From: CAYZJR01 sp964503045
GTDB taxonomy: Bacteria > Cyanobacteriota > Vampirovibrionia > Obscuribacterales > Obscuribacteraceae
Length of the DNA: 64,000 bases
NCBI GenBank assembly: GCA_964503045.1
Contig: CAZCZI010000036.1
Coordinates: forward strand, 1-64,000
Direction of reading: 5' to 3'
How positions within the stretch are numbered: the stretch's first letter is position 1; each line of letters starts with the position of its first letter. Below are positions 17,039 to 25,423 of this stretch, one piece after another. The notes beneath the pieces are model-generated. The model was not told where the DNA came from. It worked only from the letters and a program-made list of their open reading frames with translations, and did no database searches. The position numbers and the translations under genes are program-made.

Positions 17039-18274
17039 CTATTTCTTTGTAAACCTGATTACGTTGTTGCGATCGTCAATCGTGAATTGCCAACTTTGGA
17101 AAAAGTTTTGACCCAACAATGGGCGCGATGTCAGAGCATCATCGGTGACGCCGCACAAGACGTTGTGGCGATCGATAGGCCCTAACTTCATGCTTTCCAA
17201 AAGGCACGTCGATGCTCGTGTGATGCCGCTTACGCCCTTGAGCATCATAGAAGGAGAGTTTGTGCTGTAGTCGATTCCCAAATCTCTCAGTTGTTGCGAG
17301 GTGAACATGCAAATCTCCGCGCCCGTGTCGAAGATCATTTGCGCGGGTTTGCCGTTGATGGATACGGAAACAATGATGGTTTCGCCTTGTCTGGTAAATG
17401 GAACGTTGTAAACATAGTTGCCGGCGAGATCGACTGTGAGGGCAGAGTTGGCGGCGATTGTCGGCGGGCCGGCCTCGCCTTTCAATTTGAATAGAATCGA
17501 TTCATTCTTGTTGTCTACTGTGTAGTCATAGCCCTTGAAGAACTTGATGCCCAAAAGCGGATATTCCATAGGAACAGCACTGATGATGGCAGGAAAGTTT
17601 TTTCTTTCGATTCGTCCGACCGATAGATCGAGATGCTTCACCCAAATGGGCACAGGCTTGCTTTTGCCGACGCCGGCGCCGAGCCCATGCGGCTTTCCTT
17701 CGGGGACCGGTATTCCCAAATCTCTCAAATGATCGGTAGTGAGCAGGCATGTCTCGGCGCCGGTGTCAAAAATCATGCGCATTGGGTGTTTGTTGACGCG
17801 TCCCTCCACGACCAGAGCTCTTCCCACTTTGGTAAATGGAATCCAAGTCTCTCGCGGAAGATCGGTGGCTTGTCCGGTGCCTTGCACTGAGCGTGGAGGA
17901 GTCGGTTCTGTTTGATGTGCGCGAGCCAACCCCGCGGCCTTGCTTTTGGGAAACTGTTTCAACAGTCTCTGAATGGAATCTTGATACTTCTGCGACTCAC
18001 CCATTTGCCGATAACTGAGCGCCAAATAGTAGAGCGCCATGCTGTCTTGCGGATCTTCTTTGATGTGAAGTTCCATATACTCGGCGGCGGATTGAAATTT
18101 GCCCTTGCCGAAGGCAGCCACGCCTGCATCGAAGTAGATTCCGTCAGCCAAAGCCGGCGCGCAGTGCAACAAGAACGAAGCCGCCAAAAGCAATCCTGTC
18201 GATCTAGTGGACTTCCAAAATGTGGTGTTGCTTGCCGGCTTCAAATCCACAACCGTTTTCACAGAGCCATCCAT
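17039..18274 (-). CDS. Exported TPR protein with two retropepsin-like aspartic protease domains
   Basis: 411 residues. Signal peptide (about 25-43, ending ALA), then a TPR-like region (45-115) and a Thr/Pro linker. Two homologous domains of about 120 residues follow. Each has a catalytic triad motif, IFDTGAE (D170 and D316), a later glycine-rich flap candidate (AGVG, KGVSG) and a hydrophobic-hydrophobic-Gly motif (LLGIKFF near 240, LLGQNFF near 389). Clan AA retropepsins normally dimerise, one Asp per subunit; here both halves are in one chain. The start at 18274 is the upstream ATG of the frame. It stands 54 bp from the aminotransferase gene, same strand. Protease activity is likely given intact DTG motifs. 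Confidence 0.88.
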   Translation of the reverse strand: MDGSVKTVVDLKPASNTTFWKSTRSTGLLLAASFLLHCAPALADGIYFDAGVAAFGKGKFQSAAEYMELHIKEDPQDSMALYYLALSYRQMGESQKYQDSIQRLLKQFPKSKAAGLARAHQTEPTPPRSVQGTGQATDLPRETWIPFTKVGRALVVEGRVNKHPMRMIFDTGAETCLLTTDHLRDLGIPVPEGKPHGLGAGVGKSKPVPIWVKHLDLSVGRIERKNFPAIISAVPMEYPLLGIKFFKGYDYTVDNKNESILFKLKGEAGPPTIAANSALTVDLAGNYVYNVPFTRQGETIIVSVSINGKPAQMIFDTGAEICMFTSQQLRDLGIDYSTNSPSMMLKGVSGITRASTCLLESMKLGPIDRHNVLCGVTDDALTSRPLLGQNFFQSWQFTIDDRNNVIRFTKK

Positions 18275-18328
18275 TTCTCTTTCTACCAGGAAAATGCTCC
18301 GGCAACCTGAGATAACTGGCTATCAAAG

Positions 18329-19576
18329 TTACGCGACAGTGATTTTTGATGTCGAGATGACTTGTTCGAGAACTGTTATTACTGAGTCGAATCCGTCGTC
18401 TGTGAGCCAGTGACTGTTGCTTATCATAAAGGAACGCTCAGCGAAATTCCGAGAGTGGCGTAAAAGGTGTCTGGACTCTGCAACGTCGTTTTTCAAGTAG
18501 TCGTAACCCGTTAGTTCGCACGCGAACAATCTTGTTACTCCCAGACCGCTGGTCCAGAGGCGTTCTAAAACTTTGTCGCGCAAGCTGTTGGAGGTACAAA
18601 CAACTGAAATGAAAGGCCAACTGCCAGATGCAGATGATTGTTCTTCAATGACCGAGAATCCTTCAATCCGTTTGATTCGCTCAATGCGGCGCCTGGCGCG
18701 TTCTTGGTTGTTTTTTAGGAAGGAGTTGAAACGTTTGGCGGCATTGGCACCAACCGACTTCCTGTAGCCGCAGACGCGATTGATTTTTATCGGACCGGCG
18801 AGATCATCGCCGACGGCTTTCACGATATTGTTGGCTTTTAATGCGTTTCTCAGTGGCATTCCGTAAACGAATGACATGCCGACGGGGTTGTACAGCATCG
18901 CCAAGCCAAGCAGTTGAGACACTTTCAATAACTCATCGAGTGAGCCGCCTTTGTTTCGGATTTCCATCTTCTCCACAAGATCTTTCACGTCGTGAAGCGT
19001 GATGTGGTCCTTTGCAATGAGAAATCCTCCTTCGTATATCGACAGACCTTTACCTCTGGTTAGGCTGAAGACGCCGATGTCTCCGAAGGTTCCAACTGAG
19101 CGGCCGTTGACCCTTGCACCCAATGCTTGGGCTGCATCTTCGATGAGGAAGACGCCATAATCGCGAGCAATCTGAGCAATCGCTTCAATGTCGCAAGGCA
19201 AACCGCCCATGTGAGTTGCGATTATGCAGAGTGTATTGCGATTTAAAAGTCGTTGAAGTTCACTGAGATCGAGGTCGAAACTGTTTGGTTTGAGATCGCA
19301 AGCGATTGTTTTGAGACCGGCTTGCTCGATCGCGAGTGCGACCAAGGGGCAGGTGTAGCCTGCGACAATAACCTCGTCGCACCCGTTGCGCTTCTTGGTT
19401 GCATGAAGCGCAGCCAGCAAAAGAGCAGTCGCGGACGAAGAGACGATGATGTCATCGGCTGTGACACCCTTTGCACCGATGATATCAGCGAGGCAGGACT
19501 CGAGCTTGCGATCTGACGGAATTAAATCCGACCATTCAAGCGGAAGTCCCGCAGTTGGTGGAACTTCATACAACAT
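18329..19576 (-). CDS. DegT/DnrJ/EryC1-type sugar aminotransferase
   Basis: 415 residues, fold type I PLP enzyme that makes amino sugars from nucleotide-linked ketosugars. Landmarks: SSSATALLLAAL (phosphate binding), EVIVAGYTCP, LIEDAAQALGA with D147 (contacts the pyridine N), and SLTRGKGLSIYEGG with Lys176 as Schiff-base lysine. It is longer and more divergent than typical ArnB/WecE-like members. The frame is open from 19621, but ATG 19576 overlaps the end of the transporter gene by 11 nt in the sequence ATGTTGTATGA and is the natural start, implying translational coupling. It is the last gene of the acyltransferase-transporter-aminotransferase operon; substrate unknown. Confidence 0.88.
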   Translation of the reverse strand: MLYEVPPTAGLPLEWSDLIPSDRKLESCLADIIGAKGVTADDIIVSSSATALLLAALHATKKRNGCDEVIVAGYTCPLVALAIEQAGLKTIACDLKPNSFDLDLSELQRLLNRNTLCIIATHMGGLPCDIEAIAQIARDYGVFLIEDAAQALGARVNGRSVGTFGDIGVFSLTRGKGLSIYEGGFLIAKDHITLHDVKDLVEKMEIRNKGGSLDELLKVSQLLGLAMLYNPVGMSFVYGMPLRNALKANNIVKAVGDDLAGPIKINRVCGYRKSVGANAAKRFNSFLKNNQERARRRIERIKRIEGFSVIEEQSSASGSWPFISVVCTSNSLRDKVLERLWTSGLGVTRLFACELTGYDYLKNDVAESRHLLRHSRNFAERSFMISNSHWLTDDGFDSVITVLEQVISTSKITVA

Positions 19577-20012
19577 CACTTTGAACTCTTGCGTCGTCCT
19601 TCTTTTCTTCAGGCAAGTCACACTGGCGGCTCTCTTTCTTCTCTTCGTCGTTCTTTCCGATTGCGAAAACGACGATGCCTGCGCAAATCAGAAGGCTCCC
19701 GACTACTTGCACTGCGTTGAGATGTTCGTGCAAAAATAATACGGAAACGATCAAAACGATGACGAGCTCCAAATGCGATACCGCAAATGCCGGGCCGATG
19801 GGAGCATGTTTCAAGAGAGTCATGTAAGTTACGAAGGCTCCAAGATACCCTACCAGCGCCAGGTACACCCACTTCTCGTTGACGACACGCATCAACCATG
19901 CAATATCGCAAGCGGCCGGTGCGGTATTTGTCGCGCCCAGTTTGAAAGACACTTGTGCCATCGTGTCGAATACCAGAAGAATGAGAAATCCTATTATATA
20001 GAAACGCCGCAT
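19566..20012 (-). CDS. SMR/EamA-type half-transporter, second subunit
   Basis: 148 residues with four membrane helices (about 3-22, 38-58, 64-83, 89-108) and a charged cytoplasmic tail rich in Glu, Lys and Arg. It belongs to the small drug/metabolite transporter group (four-helix EamA or SMR-like, as in ArnE/ArnF and EmrE). Helix 1 has DTMAQVSFKLGA, matching the first gene's DTCGQLSFKVAA, so the pair probably forms a heterodimer. ATG 20012 shares its A with the TAA stop of the previous gene (TAATG). The frame continues upstream to 20135 but that part is the previous gene's shadow. It may flip a lipid-linked sugar or polyprenyl-linked intermediate, by analogy with ArnEF. Confidence 0.82.
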   Translation of the reverse strand: MRRFYIIGFLILLVFDTMAQVSFKLGATNTAPAACDIAWLMRVVNEKWVYLALVGYLGAFVTYMTLLKHAPIGPAFAVSHLELVIVLIVSVLFLHEHLNAVQVVGSLLICAGIVVFAIGKNDEEKKESRQCDLPEEKKDDARVQSDVV

Positions 20013-20368
20013 TAGCCCCACCCGACCAGCGCTACGCCGACTGTAACAAGCACGGTGGCGATTACTCTCTTTGGTGTCAATGCCTCGCCGAAGAAAATCC
20101 TTCCAGCGATCATAACTGCGAAAATATTGACGCATCCCATAAGGGTTGCCTGGGAAAGAGGAACAATAGTGAGAAATGCCAGCCAGAGGAAAAACTCAAT
20201 TGCGTAAGAACCAATGCCGAGCCAAATCCAAAAATCGCTGAGCATTGATTTCCATCTTGCCAGTCCGTCTTCTTCCGTCTCCTTAACCGCCGCGACTTTG
20301 AAAGACAGTTGTCCGCAGGTATCGAGGGCAACGTTGGCAATCCACAGTAGTGTCGCAAGTGGGGTCAT
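20012..20368 (-). CDS. SMR/EamA-type half-transporter, first subunit
   Basis: 118 residues, four membrane helices. Helix 1 carries VALDTCGQLSFKVAA, the EamA/SMR-type signature; helix 4 ends VTVGVALVGWG. A hydrophilic loop (about 28-48) separates helices 1 and 2, as in ArnE-like half-transporters. The ATG at 20368 overlaps the acyltransferase stop by ATGA, and its own stop overlaps the next start. Together with the next gene it makes a two-subunit transporter. Substrate is unknown; the adjacent aminotransferase and acyltransferase favour an envelope lipid or glycan intermediate. Confidence 0.82.
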   Translation of the reverse strand: MTPLATLLWIANVALDTCGQLSFKVAAVKETEEDGLARWKSMLSDFWIWLGIGSYAIEFFLWLAFLTIVPLSQATLMGCVNIFAVMIAGRIFFGEALTPKRVIATVLVTVGVALVGWG

Positions 20369-21522
20369 TTGCTCGCTTCCTCTTTTGCATCCTCGTTTGT
20401 TTTGGACTTTGTCGCCCAGGTTTTGTCTGACTCGAGAAGAGGTTGAATCTTTCTGAGCACGAAACGCAAAAGCGGGTTGCGAACATACACAGCGTGGTTG
20501 GTCCAGGTAAATTCCGCTCCAAGGGAGGCTTTGACTTCAGGGTCGGTCCAGCCTGCGATGTAGTATTGCAACTGGTGGCGCAGAGCGTAATCCAAGTTTT
20601 GAAACCAACTTACGAAATACAAGTTGGATTGGTGCGCTTGCGGATATGCAAAGCCGACATACTTGTCGATCAGTGTATTGCCGAAAACAAAGCACAAATT
20701 GAAGCCGATTAGCTCGCCGTCTTTTCGATAGAGAAACATGATTCCGTTGTTGCTGCCTTCTTGGAGCACTTCTTTGAAGAAGGACGCCGACAGTTTGTCG
20801 AAGTGGTATTTACTCTGATTGTAGACATTGAGGTAGAGCTGATACAGCTGAAACAATACCAGAGGATCATCGAAGAGTTTGTCGCCTGTGCGAATCTCAT
20901 CAATCACGAGATGTTCTTTGGCCTTGAGTTTGCGCTTAAACTCTTTGCGCCTCACCCGAGACAAACGCGTGAGGTACTCGTCGATTGATTGAAAGTTGAC
21001 GGTTACGTAGGCAAGCGCCATGCCTGAAACTCTCGTAAAGCCGATTGAGGTCAAATGAGCCATAGTCGCGGCAGAGTTTCGCGCTGAGGCGTCGCTTATC
21101 AATGGCGAGCTTTCCGGAATATCCTTGACGATTGCGAGTCGAGCCTTATGCAGATCCATCTGAGTGACGACTGAATCGGCGAAATCTCGGTCGTCAACAT
21201 CGTCTCTGAGCCAGCAATACTCAGACACGGTTGTTCCGACAAAGAGTGTCTTCTGCTTCAAAACGTGTGAAATCAAAGGCAACGAGCGCAACTTGTCGGC
21301 GATCCACATTTGATCGTCGTCGAGGGTCGTGAGAAGGTCGAAGTTTGCCACAAATGCCGGTGTGTTTTTCAAAAGCGTCACCGGCACGAAATTCTCCGGT
21401 GGGTGGCTCATGAAGGCGTCGACCAATTGGCTTGGTTCCAACTGGTTTAAAAAACCGCTATCGCCGACGCTAATGGAGGTTTGAGTTTGGCTTCTTTTTG
21501 CTTCGGTTTGCATGACCCCCAC
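20365..21522 (-). CDS. GNAT/FemAB-like acyltransferase
   Basis: 385 residues. The C-terminal two-thirds show the GNAT pattern of the Acetyltransf_6 / peptidogalycan group: RLSRVRRKEFKRKLK, then LYLNVYNQSKYHF, FFKEVLQ, then MFLYRKDGELIGFNLCF and VGFAYPQAHQSNLYF. Such proteins acylate or aminoacylate cell-envelope components or exopolysaccharide precursors. The N-terminal 90 residues are less typical. It starts at ATG 21522 and its TGA overlaps the first transporter gene by 4 nt. It is the first of four overlapping genes; the Sel1 gene lies 48 bp upstream on the same strand. Confidence 0.75.
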   Translation of the reverse strand: MGVMQTEAKRSQTQTSISVGDSGFLNQLEPSQLVDAFMSHPPENFVPVTLLKNTPAFVANFDLLTTLDDDQMWIADKLRSLPLISHVLKQKTLFVGTTVSEYCWLRDDVDDRDFADSVVTQMDLHKARLAIVKDIPESSPLISDASARNSAATMAHLTSIGFTRVSGMALAYVTVNFQSIDEYLTRLSRVRRKEFKRKLKAKEHLVIDEIRTGDKLFDDPLVLFQLYQLYLNVYNQSKYHFDKLSASFFKEVLQEGSNNGIMFLYRKDGELIGFNLCFVFGNTLIDKYVGFAYPQAHQSNLYFVSWFQNLDYALRHQLQYYIAGWTDPEVKASLGAEFTWTNHAVYVRNPLLRFVLRKIQPLLESDKTWATKSKTNEDAKEEASK

Positions 21523-21570
21523 AGTTTACCGAGTGGCGCTAGTGGCGTCTTGTGAGAGTTCTAATGAGGT

Positions 21571-22110
21571 CTAGCCGGCGAGCTCTTTCAGGCTCTCTCT
21601 GGCTCTTTGGACGTTTTGTTTAGCCGCCTGCTCGTACCAATAAACCGCCTTTTTCAGGTCCTGCTTTACGCCTTTGCCCTGGTGGTACATGACGGCGAGA
21701 TCGTATTGCGCACGCCCGGAGCCGCGCTGCGCGGCTTGTTCGAACCAATGGGCCGCTTTTGCCAGGTCGCGATCGACGCCCTTTCCGCTTTCGTAGAGCA
21801 GGGCGATATTAAACTGGGCATCGACGTCTTCCTGTTGTGCTGCTTTTGAAAACCATGCATGCGCTTCGGAAAAGTCTTTCTTGACGCCGTCTCCATACAG
21901 GTACATGGTGGCGAGATTGTATTGCGCTGCGGCTAACCCTTGTTGTGCAGCCAGTTTGTACCAGCGCGCAGCCTCGACAGAGCTTTGTTTGATCTTCTCG
22001 CCTTTTCTCAACTCCAGCCCCAGAGCTAGCTGCGCTTTGGCATCGCCCGACTCCGCTTTTTGAATTAGTTGCTGAATATCTGAGTTGGTCATTGTTTTGG
22101 TTTTATCCAT
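21571..22110 (-). CDS. Sel1-repeat (TPR-like) protein
   Basis: 179 residues, cytoplasmic by sequence (no signal peptide). About four Sel1 repeats of 36 residues cover 25-175, each of the type AAQYNLATMYLYGDGV then AHAWFSKAAQQ. Sel1 repeats are protein-binding solenoids. Starts at ATG 22110; an internal ATG six codons on (22092) is also possible, neither with a good ribosome binding site. It precedes the acyltransferase-transporter operon by 48 bp and may be its first gene. Confidence 0.85.
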   Translation of the reverse strand: MDKTKTMTNSDIQQLIQKAESGDAKAQLALGLELRKGEKIKQSSVEAARWYKLAAQQGLAAAQYNLATMYLYGDGVKKDFSEAHAWFSKAAQQEDVDAQFNIALLYESGKGVDRDLAKAAHWFEQAAQRGSGRAQYDLAVMYHQGKGVKQDLKKAVYWYEQAAKQNVQRARESLKELAG

Positions 22111-22393
22111 CCGGCGGCGAGGTCGTGAAAGCTTCTGATTACATCCTCTCCACAGTATGCAATGGTGGTCGATTTTTTGTCGACAAGGGTTCCGGACTAT
22201 CGTTCACCCGTGCTCAAAACCGCCCCCGCAAAGGCAGGTGCCACAAGCGCTTTCAGCACCAAAACCGTGCACGGGAGAACGAAATTCCGGAGACTAAAGC
22301 TTCCAGAAGTCAGGCTATCGACGTCGAAGCTTTTCGTGACAGCTCAGGTAAAATCGAAAATAGCAGCAGCCCACAGCCGCAGGCACAGCTACC

Positions 22394-23806
22394 ATGCAAA
22401 GTCTCGATTTAGAAGAGTTGCGCAGCCGTTCCCAGCTGTGCAGCAGCATTGGCGACTGGGTCGGCGCCGAGCGTCTCTTGAGGCAAGCGATAAAGAAGGC
22501 GCGGGCGCAGAAATGCGAGTCCAGCGAGCTTGAGCAACTCCAGCTTCAGCTGGCTGAATGCCTTTCAAACGCCGGAAGACTCGATGATAGCGAGCGCGCG
22601 TACAACAAACTCATTGCCATGCAAAAGGAACGCCCAGGCGATTCTCAGCAGGATGTAGCCGCTACCTACATTAAAATGGCAGAAGCTCAATTGCAGGTGA
22701 AAGCCTTTGCTAAAGCCAGAAATCGCTTCCAAAAGGCAGCAGCTATTCAAGAGATGAATTTCTCAAAGGAGTCTCCTCGCCTGATTGAGACGTTGTGTCG
22801 GGTTGCAGTCACTCACGCCGGTCAAGGACGGAATGACCTCGCTGAGGTCACCGTCAAGCGTGCGCTCACTCTCAGCGAGGAGGTATTGAGTCCTTGGGAC
22901 GCAGTCACAGCTAAGGTTTTGCGTTGTATGGCTGGACTCTGCCACCAAAGTGGGCATCCCCGAGATGCTGAGGCCTACCTGGAAAGAGCCGTGGCCATCA
23001 TGGATGATCTCCCTCAATGCCGTCTCGATTCAGCGCTTGCATTGTACGAATTGGCAGATCTCTATTTCGAACGAGACGCGGTGAACAAAGCGGAAAAGCT
23101 TTACGGTTGCAGCATTCGCGAACTCGAGTATCTTAAGGGTTCCTGGTGCACCGAGGTGGCGCACGTCCGGCAGAAGCTGGCAATAATCTGCCGCAAGAAG
23201 CGCAAATTCGGACCCGCCTCAGACCACATCAATCGGGTTATAGAGATTCACAGGAAAACCAAGGGTACCTTGCACCCCGATGTAGCGAGCGCTTTGACCG
23301 AGTTGGCAGCAATTCTCCTAGACGGCCAGGAGTTCGAAACGGCTGAAACCACGTTGACCGAGGCGCTCTCCATTCAGGAAAATCGAACGGCAAACCCCAC
23401 AGCGCCTGCAATCGAGCTGGCAGCCACACTCTACAATCTTGGGCGCCTCTACAATGCCACCTGCCGTTTCGCCAAGTCTGAAGAGTTTTATCGTCGCGCC
23501 CTTTTAATCCAAGAGGAACAGTTGGGGCAAGAAGCTCTGGACTTGACCGATACGTTGACTGGTCTGGCAATGGTGGCTTGGGCGAAACGCCGGCACGATC
23601 AGGCTGAACCTCTGCTTTCCCGCGTGCTCAAAATCAAGATTAAACACCTCGGCAAGGAGCACGAAGCACTTGTGGAAACTCTAAAAAAACTCGCAGGAGT
23701 TCACGAAGCGCAACTCAAGTTCGATCAGGCTGGGCTCTGTCTTGACAGAGCTCATGAGATTGAGCACAAGAAGCACAATCAATTCGCGCAGATCTGGGAA
23801 TCATAA
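22394..23806 (+). CDS. Kinesin-light-chain-type TPR protein
   Basis: 470 residues composed almost wholly of TPRs of about 42 residues, the spacing typical of kinesin-light-chain-like bacterial TPR proteins. Examples are YNLGRLYNATCRFAKSEEFY and ALYELADLYFERDAVNKAE. No signal peptide, membrane helix or enzymatic domain. Likely a cytoplasmic scaffold. Start is ATG 22394 (MQSLDLEELR). It is divergent from the Sel1 gene and 89 bp upstream of the trypsin-like protease gene. Confidence 0.88.
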   Translation: MQSLDLEELRSRSQLCSSIGDWVGAERLLRQAIKKARAQKCESSELEQLQLQLAECLSNAGRLDDSERAYNKLIAMQKERPGDSQQDVAATYIKMAEAQLQVKAFAKARNRFQKAAAIQEMNFSKESPRLIETLCRVAVTHAGQGRNDLAEVTVKRALTLSEEVLSPWDAVTAKVLRCMAGLCHQSGHPRDAEAYLERAVAIMDDLPQCRLDSALALYELADLYFERDAVNKAEKLYGCSIRELEYLKGSWCTEVAHVRQKLAIICRKKRKFGPASDHINRVIEIHRKTKGTLHPDVASALTELAAILLDGQEFETAETTLTEALSIQENRTANPTAPAIELAATLYNLGRLYNATCRFAKSEEFYRRALLIQEEQLGQEALDLTDTLTGLAMVAWAKRRHDQAEPLLSRVLKIKIKHLGKEHEALVETLKKLAGVHEAQLKFDQAGLCLDRAHEIEHKKHNQFAQIWES

Positions 23807-23895
23807 TTTTATGGTCGATGGGAATCTCCCCATTTAGATCGTGAGCTTTATCTATTAGGATGTCAGCATCCCGGTAGCGAGTTGAGGTTAAAGCC

Positions 23896-25149
23896 ATGCC
23901 TGGTGGAGACGAAAAGGATATCCCGGTACTTAAGCCGGAGATGCCCCTTGCCCTTCCTGGAGAGACTCAGCCTGGTCTCGATCAAGTTTCTCGCAAACTC
24001 TATGAAGCCGCGTCACCGGCGGTTGTCCAGATTGTCGTCAAAGGAAAATCAGTCGACTACCCCGATCAAAAGAGCCTGACTTTAGGCAAGGGTAGCGGTT
24101 TTTACATCGACGACAAAGGCACGGTAGTGACTGATGCTCACGTCGTACTCGGTGGGCGCGAGCTTTACGTCGTAGACAAAGAAGGCAAACGCTTCAAAGC
24201 TAAACTCGAAAAGCTCGATGACATCAACGATTTGGCGGTGCTGTCCACGGTCGGACAGAAGGTGTCGACACCTTATCTCCAGCTCGCAGACAACAGCAAC
24301 TTGCAGAAAGACCAGCCAATCTGGGGAATAGGACATCCGCAAGGTCTCAGACCAGCATATATTTCGCCCGGCTATTACCGTTTTCAATCCACCAAAATTA
24401 CCGAGTTGATGAATATCAACGAGCGACAAGCCGCAGAGTTTCTTTTCGCCGTCAGCGCCAGCAAGACTCCTGAAGAACTCAAAGAAGTGAAGGCCGCGGT
24501 TGAAAGACCATTGATGCACGGTCGCGTGCACCTCGAGCAAGGCAACTCGGGCGGGCCCGTTATTGACAAGGACGGAAAGGTCGTCGGCGTTTCAGACCAA
24601 GTTGCTCGCGAAGACTACTCTCAGTCGTACTACAACAGAGTCGAAGAACTGAAAAACCTCGTCGGCCAGAAAGATCCCAAGTTCAAATTCTCATACGGCT
24701 ACGAACCTACAGGCTGGGCTCAGCAACACTTGATCGATTGGCAAAACGACAAACCCATGGCCGCGGCAATGCTTGGAATCGGCGCCGGCAGCGGCTACCT
24801 GGGCTACAGAGTGATCAATCGTTATCCCAAAGCCGGCCTGGTTGTCGGCTTGATGGGAGCTGTCAATGCAATCGACGATGGCTCGGCTTATCTCAACAGC
24901 ACAGACTCACGCGATTCCTGGAAGTATGGACTGTCCACCCTGGCCGATTTGACAACCATTGCCGGCTCGGTTGCAACAGTGGTTCCCAAAGCCAAGACAT
25001 TTGGACTTGTGGCAATGGGAGTCGGCATTGCCGGCAGAATGGCTACGGATTTTATCGAAAATCGACTGGTTCTTTCAGATATCCAACGGACGGACGGTAC
25101 TTACAGACCGCCATTCAACATCGAACGGCAGCTTGATCTCCAGCGGTAA
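23896..25149 (+). CDS. Trypsin-like serine protease (S1C, DegP-like) without PDZ domain
   Basis: 417 residues. Residues 30-260 form a trypsin-like domain with triad His82 (VVTDAHVV), Asp112 (DINDLAVL) and Ser218 (QGNSGGPV), and an oxyanion region typical of DegP/HtrA proteases. A 30-residue insertion rich in Glu/Lys/Ala (about 173-205) precedes the catalytic Ser. No PDZ domain follows; instead the C-terminal 130 residues hold Gly/Ala-rich hydrophobic stretches (about 281-320 and 335-375) that may associate with a membrane. No N-terminal signal peptide is visible (MPGGDEKDI...), unusual for the family. Start ATG 23896 is the first reasonable one. Confidence 0.88.
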   Translation: MPGGDEKDIPVLKPEMPLALPGETQPGLDQVSRKLYEAASPAVVQIVVKGKSVDYPDQKSLTLGKGSGFYIDDKGTVVTDAHVVLGGRELYVVDKEGKRFKAKLEKLDDINDLAVLSTVGQKVSTPYLQLADNSNLQKDQPIWGIGHPQGLRPAYISPGYYRFQSTKITELMNINERQAAEFLFAVSASKTPEELKEVKAAVERPLMHGRVHLEQGNSGGPVIDKDGKVVGVSDQVAREDYSQSYYNRVEELKNLVGQKDPKFKFSYGYEPTGWAQQHLIDWQNDKPMAAAMLGIGAGSGYLGYRVINRYPKAGLVVGLMGAVNAIDDGSAYLNSTDSRDSWKYGLSTLADLTTIAGSVATVVPKAKTFGLVAMGVGIAGRMATDFIENRLVLSDIQRTDGTYRPPFNIERQLDLQR

Positions 25150-25423
25150 TTAATCTTGGTTCCATCCTGATTAATCTTCGCTTTCGCTGAGTTCATCCTG
25201 AAAGCAAATGGATACTGGTCGCATAGCCAAAAGCGATTTCTTCTATACTTGCGAGTTCATCCGACAGGCAATCTCTTTTAGTGGTGCGGTTTTATATAAA
25301 GAAATGCGCAACTTTAGTTGGATCTGACTTGTGAAGGTCGTACTCTTAAGTACGTTAGGAGCTCAAAGAAAGGTGCATTTTGATGCAACCATCGGAAGCA
25401 GCCTACAATGCGGAGTTCTATAG
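25150..25423 (+). promoter_or_regulatory. Leader region of the purine operon
   Basis: A 274-bp untranslated stretch before purF. It holds a perfect 6-bp hairpin (CGTACT-CTTA-AGTACG, 25339-25354), an AT-rich segment TTTATATAAAG (25291-25301) and a ribosome binding site GGAG at 25412-25415. I see no conserved purine-riboswitch core and no T-tract terminator. Regulation of the operon probably resides here but the mechanism cannot be read. Confidence 0.35.
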
